Virus record (IMG/VR): IMGVR_UViG_3300017757_000024
Coordinates: 1-44,404 of that record
Source: a virus
Length of the DNA stretch: 44,404 nt
Reading direction: 5' to 3' (one strand)
Part shown: positions 40,962-44,404 of the stretch, piece after piece
Layout: every line of letters starts with the position of its first letter
Numbering within the stretch: position 1 is the stretch's first letter
The notes under the pieces: generated by a model
Told to the model about the DNA's origin: nothing
The model's database searches: none
Seen by the model: the letters and a program-made list of their open reading frames with translations, nothing else
Program-made: the position numbers and the translations under genes

Positions 40962-40986
40962 ATTAAATTAAATTTCAGTAAATATA
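40962..40986 (-). promoter_or_regulatory. Promoter -7 box plus AT leader
   Basis: TATATTTA (40979-40986 on the leftward strand, a one-base variant of TAnnTTTG) followed by AAATTTAATTTAAT (40962-40975) and the ATG at 40956. The arrangement copies those before 101 and 34477. It would begin a transcript for the DUF1599, co-chaperonin, terminase and portal genes. Confidence 0.45.
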
Positions 40987-41036
40987 CAAAAAAAAGATAC
41001 TACTTTCGTTAACCCTTTTAAAAGTTATAAACATAG

Positions 41037-41507
41037 TTATACACTGGCTACCAGAACCTCCATTCTAACAGCGTGAGAACTGCTGTCTACTAAGATACTT
41101 TCTAGGTCAGTTAAAGCTGTTATTACTGTTGCAGCTGCAGAATTTACTGCTACAGAATCATGTGGCGTTCCAAGAACAAAACTTTTACCTGCCCCTAATA
41201 AAACAGTTGCTGAATCATCTGCATCACTATCATCCTTGCCAGTGTCTATTTGTAAAGACAGGTTAACTGCATTAGAGCTATCTAAGTTGGTTACTCTTAT
41301 GTATTTTACATTTTGTATATCCATAGCCCCATCAGCTCCACCAACTGTATCTTTAAAAGAGACTAAAGTAGTGTCCACTGATGCTGGAACTGTTAGTATT
41401 CTTTTGTATACATCTACTATACCTGATACAATAAAACTTTTTGTTCCACCATACTGATGTCCATTTACTGTTACGTCTTCTGTTAATGTTACTGTTAAAT
41501 CTGCCAT
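41037..41507 (-). CDS. Small structural protein linked to the tail fibre
   Basis: 156 aa, beta-rich. ADLTVTLTEDVTVNGHQYGG opens the protein, then VDVYKRILTVPASVD, VKYIRVTNLDSSNAVNLSLQI and an end VLLGAGKSFVLG...HAVRMEVLVASV. This ordering is common in small proteins found next to tail fibres in aquatic phages. It lies 7 bp downstream of the fibre gene. A fibre-capping, adaptor or head-decoration role is possible; the exact role is unknown. Confidence 0.55.
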   Translation of the reverse strand: MADLTVTLTEDVTVNGHQYGGTKSFIVSGIVDVYKRILTVPASVDTTLVSFKDTVGGADGAMDIQNVKYIRVTNLDSSNAVNLSLQIDTGKDDSDADDSATVLLGAGKSFVLGTPHDSVAVNSAAATVITALTDLESILVDSSSHAVRMEVLVASV

Positions 41508-41514
41508 TGTTATT

Positions 41515-43548
41515 CTATGTTAAATTTCTACTTATTTTTTGATAATGAACTGTTAATGTTCTTGCTGCTGTTGTTCTTGTTGTAACACTTATTTGTGGTA
41601 CTAAATCTGTATTATCTTTTAAAGCTGAACCTTTTGTTGTAGCTGAAGATGCTGCTCTACCATATATATAAATATCATCATTATTAGGAAATGATTTTGT
41701 GCTTGCAGCAGTTATAGTTATACTAGTAGAAGAGGTGACAGCAGTAACTGTTCCCCATGCAACTCCTGTTGCGTTTGTTATAACATCTCCTACAACTATT
41801 TGTGTTGTTGCATCTGTCCCATCTACAGCTATAACATGAGAAGAACCACCACTTAAACTAACTGCCCCATTTACATTTACCCCTGTGTCACCAATTCCAG
41901 ATATAGTAGTTAAACCATATTGCTCGTCATTTATAAACACGCTAGCTTGTCTATTTGAATCTATTTCAATTCTAAATCTATAGTTAGTTCCTTCATCCAA
42001 AGCTAAACCTAAATTAGTTACATAATCAGTTCCATTATTGCTGTACACACAATGCCAAGTACTAGTAGTACCTTGATATCGTAACATATCTCCTGAAGCT
42101 GCATTATCTGAATCATAATAAAAAAGAACTTGATCTGTATACTGAGAGTGGTTTTGTGCAGCATCTAAAAGAGTTGCTGAACCACCAAGTCCTGCTACAT
42201 ACCTTACAGTGTTTTTAGCATTAGCTTCTGTCGCATGAGTTGTTACAGCACATTCCCATATTGTGCTATTTTCTGTACCAAAAGTTACATTGCCCCAAGC
42301 AGACTGATTTGTGTCTTGGTGTGGTAAGATTACCATTTCATCGTCATTGTTAGTATCAGTAGTAAGTAATATTCCTGCTCTTGTTGTATCAAATGTACAT
42401 AAGCTAGAAGTACTATTTGTTCCTTGTATCTCAAAGTTTCTATTACGAGGCACTCTCGTTGCTTCAGTAGCATTAGCTAAATCCCCATTTATACCTGGTG
42501 TTTGAGTAAAATATTCTTCTAGTTTATATCTTGTAGATGGAGATACAACGCCATCACAGGTTATAGATCCAGTAGCCCTTATATTACCAACAACATGTAA
42601 AAATTCTGTAGGGGAAGTAGTTCCTATACCAACATATCCAGTTGATGTTATTCTAACTCTTTCAGCGACAGTACCTGCTCTTCCTGTTTCAAGAGCTATA
42701 TAAGCATTTTGAGTGGAGGCACTAGAAGTCCAATCTGATTCTGTTCCTACAGATATTCTTCCTGCATCTGCAACTGCTGGTGTAGAAGCATCGTAATACC
42801 ATTGATTAAATAGTATACTACCTTCTGTTCCATCCATATCAGCAGCATTTACTTTATTTGTAATTGCTAATATATCTGTGTTTGCTTTTGCAGTTCCTGT
42901 TTCTCTTATCTCAACTGTATGTGCAGGGTCTGTTACATTCTCTCCTAGTCCAACTCTTTTATTAGACCCATCAACAGAAACTAGTGTTTCAGAATTTGCA
43001 AATACATTAAATGATGAGGTTGTATTTCTTCCTTCAAAAAGAAATTTCTTATCAGCATCACCAAAATGAATATTACCATTAGTTACAGTATCTTGACCTA
43101 TACCTATAGCTCCTGTTCCTACAGAGGCACCATTCTCAATTAATATTTCTCCTGCACTTGAGTTAGCACCAGGATTACTTGTTATGTAATTTTTATTAGC
43201 TTGTGCTGCAGTACTAGATGATCCACCACCTACTGTTGCTACAGGGTTACAATCTCCAATACAAAAACCATATTGGTTACCCTTACCAACTATGAAAGAT
43301 GCGTTACCATTATCTATTGTAACAGCTTGTCCTGTTCCACCATCTATATGTAACTTACCAAGTGATGGGATTACATTTATTCCAAAAGCTGTACCTACCT
43401 TAACTTTATTAGTTGCTATGGATAAATCGCTATCAGTTCCTTCTCCACTTTCAACTACTGTTAGTGTGGAGGTTACTGCCCCATCGTTAGCAGTTTTAAG
43501 TAAACTACTAAATCTGTTTGCTACTGTTTGTCCTGATAATGTTGCCAT
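41515..43548 (-). CDS. Tail fibre / receptor-binding protein
   Basis: 677 aa. The N-terminus (about 1-30) is a likely tail-attachment helix. Then come repetitive beta segments, including VRITSTGYVGIGTTSPTEFLH near 300-320, a motif typical of phage fibres and tail spikes. The C-terminal half contains a LamG/concanavalin-like stretch (YRFRIEIDSNRQASVFINDEQYG, about 517-540) that may bind surface glycans. A short beta domain near 573-631 (GDVITNATGVAWGTVTAVTS) resembles two in the muzzle protein. It should contact the host surface. No endoglycosidase motif was recognised. Confidence 0.75.
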   Translation of the reverse strand: MATLSGQTVANRFSSLLKTANDGAVTSTLTVVESGEGTDSDLSIATNKVKVGTAFGINVIPSLGKLHIDGGTGQAVTIDNGNASFIVGKGNQYGFCIGDCNPVATVGGGSSSTAAQANKNYITSNPGANSSAGEILIENGASVGTGAIGIGQDTVTNGNIHFGDADKKFLFEGRNTTSSFNVFANSETLVSVDGSNKRVGLGENVTDPAHTVEIRETGTAKANTDILAITNKVNAADMDGTEGSILFNQWYYDASTPAVADAGRISVGTESDWTSSASTQNAYIALETGRAGTVAERVRITSTGYVGIGTTSPTEFLHVVGNIRATGSITCDGVVSPSTRYKLEEYFTQTPGINGDLANATEATRVPRNRNFEIQGTNSTSSLCTFDTTRAGILLTTDTNNDDEMVILPHQDTNQSAWGNVTFGTENSTIWECAVTTHATEANAKNTVRYVAGLGGSATLLDAAQNHSQYTDQVLFYYDSDNAASGDMLRYQGTTSTWHCVYSNNGTDYVTNLGLALDEGTNYRFRIEIDSNRQASVFINDEQYGLTTISGIGDTGVNVNGAVSLSGGSSHVIAVDGTDATTQIVVGDVITNATGVAWGTVTAVTSSTSITITAASTKSFPNNDDIYIYGRAASSATTKGSALKDNTDLVPQISVTTRTTAARTLTVHYQKISRNLT

Positions 43549-43637
43549 ATTTTATATTTCAAATCCAAAGTTTAACAATATTAATCTAAATCTTTTGCAG
43601 TCTTTACTACATACTCTTTCTCCACAAAAGTAAAGTT

Positions 43638-43645
43638 CAAATATA
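43638..43645 (-). promoter_or_regulatory. Candidate -7 box before the tail-fibre gene
   Basis: TATATTTG on the leftward strand within the 175-bp gap between the thioredoxin-like and fibre genes, 89 bp upstream of the ATG at 43548. A TTTGG lies only 10 bp further up, too close for a standard -33. The gap holds no convincing gene. Confidence 0.3.
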
Positions 43646-43723
43646 GTAAAGAATCCAAATCTTATTTGTAAGGCAATCTTATTCTTTTTATTACCACTTC
43701 TCCATGAGTTTATCCAGTTCATA

Positions 43724-44095
43724 TTAATTAAATTTTGCTAACATTAATTCATCTATATCTTTTTGTACAGTTTTTTTATCTGCATCTAATTTAAACATTA
43801 CATTTGGTAAAAACCTAATCTTTTCCTCTCCACTTTCAAAAACAATTACAGTTGGTATTGCTGTTATATCATATTTCATTTGTAAGTCCATGTACTGGGA
43901 TATGTCTACTAAGTAATATGAACAATCAGTTAGTTCGTACTTAGCAGCATTAGCGTCATTCCACCCAGCATAAAACTCTACAACAACAATATCTTTAGCC
44001 ACCTTGCCTTTAAAATTATCAGGATTTATAAACTCTTGACCAAAACAAAATCCTGAACATATTAGTAGCGAAATAATTATTATTAAATTTTTCAT
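43724..44095 (-). CDS. Exported thioredoxin-fold protein lacking the CXXC
   Basis: 123 aa. A signal peptide (about 1-20, LIIIISLLICSGFCFG) is followed by a thioredoxin-like core: DIVVVEFYAGWNDANAAKY (about 35-53) and ITAIPTVIVFESGEEKIRF (about 77-95) with cis-Pro81. The place of WCGPC is WNDAN (45-49), so both redox cysteines are missing; Cys58 is the only Cys in the mature chain. It cannot be an ordinary disulfide reductase; the fold may serve protein binding or as a structural subunit. It starts inside the stop region of the membrane protein (overlap of 4 bp) and precedes the fibre gene. Confidence 0.7.
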   Translation of the reverse strand: MKNLIIIISLLICSGFCFGQEFINPDNFKGKVAKDIVVVEFYAGWNDANAAKYELTDCSYYLVDISQYMDLQMKYDITAIPTVIVFESGEEKIRFLPNVMFKLDADKKTVQKDIDELMLAKFN

Positions 44096-44404
44096 TTTTT
44101 TAATTCTTTAATTTCTTCATTAAGATCTTCTATGTCTTTTATAATGTTGTCAATCTTCTGTCTAGCCATTTCATCTTTCATATTAAACTCCATTCTTGTA
44201 GGTGGCCAAGTTTGAGAAGCAGCAGGGTCCCCCATATCTATTGTATAAGTTCCTGTACCTGGCCTAGGTTTTTCTAAGGCCTCTGCGACTTTAACTTCTA
44301 GCTCTACAAATTTAGAGTTTATATTAGATAGCATACCATAGTATCCTGCTATTACAGCAGCCACCCCTGCTATTATCCAAGCAAGGGTTTTAATGCTAAT
44401 TTTA
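44092..44404 (-). CDS. Membrane-anchored coiled-coil protein, cut by window edge
   Basis: Partial at its 5' end. The frame is open from the right edge: ...KISIKTLAWIIAGVAAVIAG forms a membrane segment, followed by a short linker, EVKVAEALEKPRPGTGTYTI and a C-terminal coiled coil (DEMARQKIDNIIKDIEDL). A GTG at 44364 could start the gene but would cut off part of the membrane segment, so the true start is probably outside the window. The single N-terminal anchor plus coiled coil resembles spanin- or envelope-associated phage proteins, though it is not at the holin locus. It overlaps the thioredoxin-like gene by 4 bp. Confidence 0.6.
   Translation of the reverse strand, partial: KISIKTLAWIIAGVAAVIAGYYGMLSNINSKFVELEVKVAEALEKPRPGTGTYTIDMGDPAASQTWPPTRMEFNMKDEMARQKIDNIIKDIEDLNEEIKELKK

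Noticed and set aside
40990-41036. TTTTAAAA-centred palindrome as a terminator of the fibre-associated gene
   Set aside because: The arms are short and imperfect and no T tract follows the stem in the transcription direction.
43549-43723. A gene in the 175-bp gap upstream of the fibre
   Set aside because: No frame with a plausible start and composition was found; only a candidate promoter box is visible.
1-44404. Circular genome closed at the window ends
   Set aside because: Joining the right end to base 1 keeps the last leftward frame open for about 20 codons, but it meets a stop without any ATG. The ends share no obvious repeat, so closure is not supported.

Overview
The window is almost entirely a phage genome: AT-rich, tightly packed, with no integrase, rRNA, CRISPR array or insertion sequence. 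Several features point to a lytic podovirus-like phage of Bacteroidota, probably a marine flavobacterium. These are promoter boxes of the Bacteroidota type (TAnnTTTG), absence of Shine-Dalgarno-like leaders, A/T-rich leaders of the form AATTTAATTTAAT, and a virion module that reads like the crAss-like and related Bacteroidota podoviruses (TerL, portal, acidic scaffold, capsid, ring proteins, muzzle-type protein, giant ejected proteins). Family calls come from reading the protein sequences; no database search was run.

Layout. Bases 1-6287 form a rightward block of small early genes. It begins with a recombination pair (annealing-protein-like plus RecE-like PDDEXK exonuclease), a small HTH protein, a small protein with an SSB-like acidic tail, a structured intergenic element, a helicase-loader candidate and a DnaB-type helicase. 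Then come two further PDDEXK-like nucleases, a zinc-ribbon peptide, tRNA-Arg(UCU), a small secreted protein, a 3-TM-family holin and a coiled-coil protein. Everything from 6282 to the right edge runs leftward. In transcription order (right to left) it is a membrane protein cut by the window edge, a thioredoxin-fold secreted protein, a tail fibre, a small fibre-associated protein, a DUF1599 protein, small unknowns, a tandem GroES-like co-chaperonin, a TerS candidate, TerL, portal, scaffold, major capsid, a small capsid-associated protein, a 306-aa protein, three connector/ring proteins, a 1894-aa muzzle/tail-hub protein, three internal (ejected) virion proteins including a giant of about 3620 aa, a DUF5675 lysis protein, two HNH-type proteins and a Cys-rich protein. 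The two blocks converge at 6282-6287.

Working together. The early block supplies recombination, helicase loading and unwinding, and nucleases; no DNA polymerase, primase or RNA polymerase is visible, so the phage presumably uses host enzymes, which fits the host-like promoters. The late block packages DNA, folds and builds the capsid (with its own GroES-like factor) and carries a cargo of large proteins bearing a lysozyme-like domain and a zincin motif for crossing the envelope.

Most notable observations: the giant ejected protein appears to be made by a -1 frameshift at an A AAA AAG site inside an A9 run (18455-18463); the co-chaperonin looks like two fused GroES folds; the thioredoxin-like secreted protein lacks its redox cysteines; a terminator overlaps a promoter at 30256-30295; and a structured element with a 21-bp direct repeat lies between the SSB-tailed gene and the helicase-loader gene. 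The sequence does not show whether the window is a complete genome; the last gene runs off the right edge.
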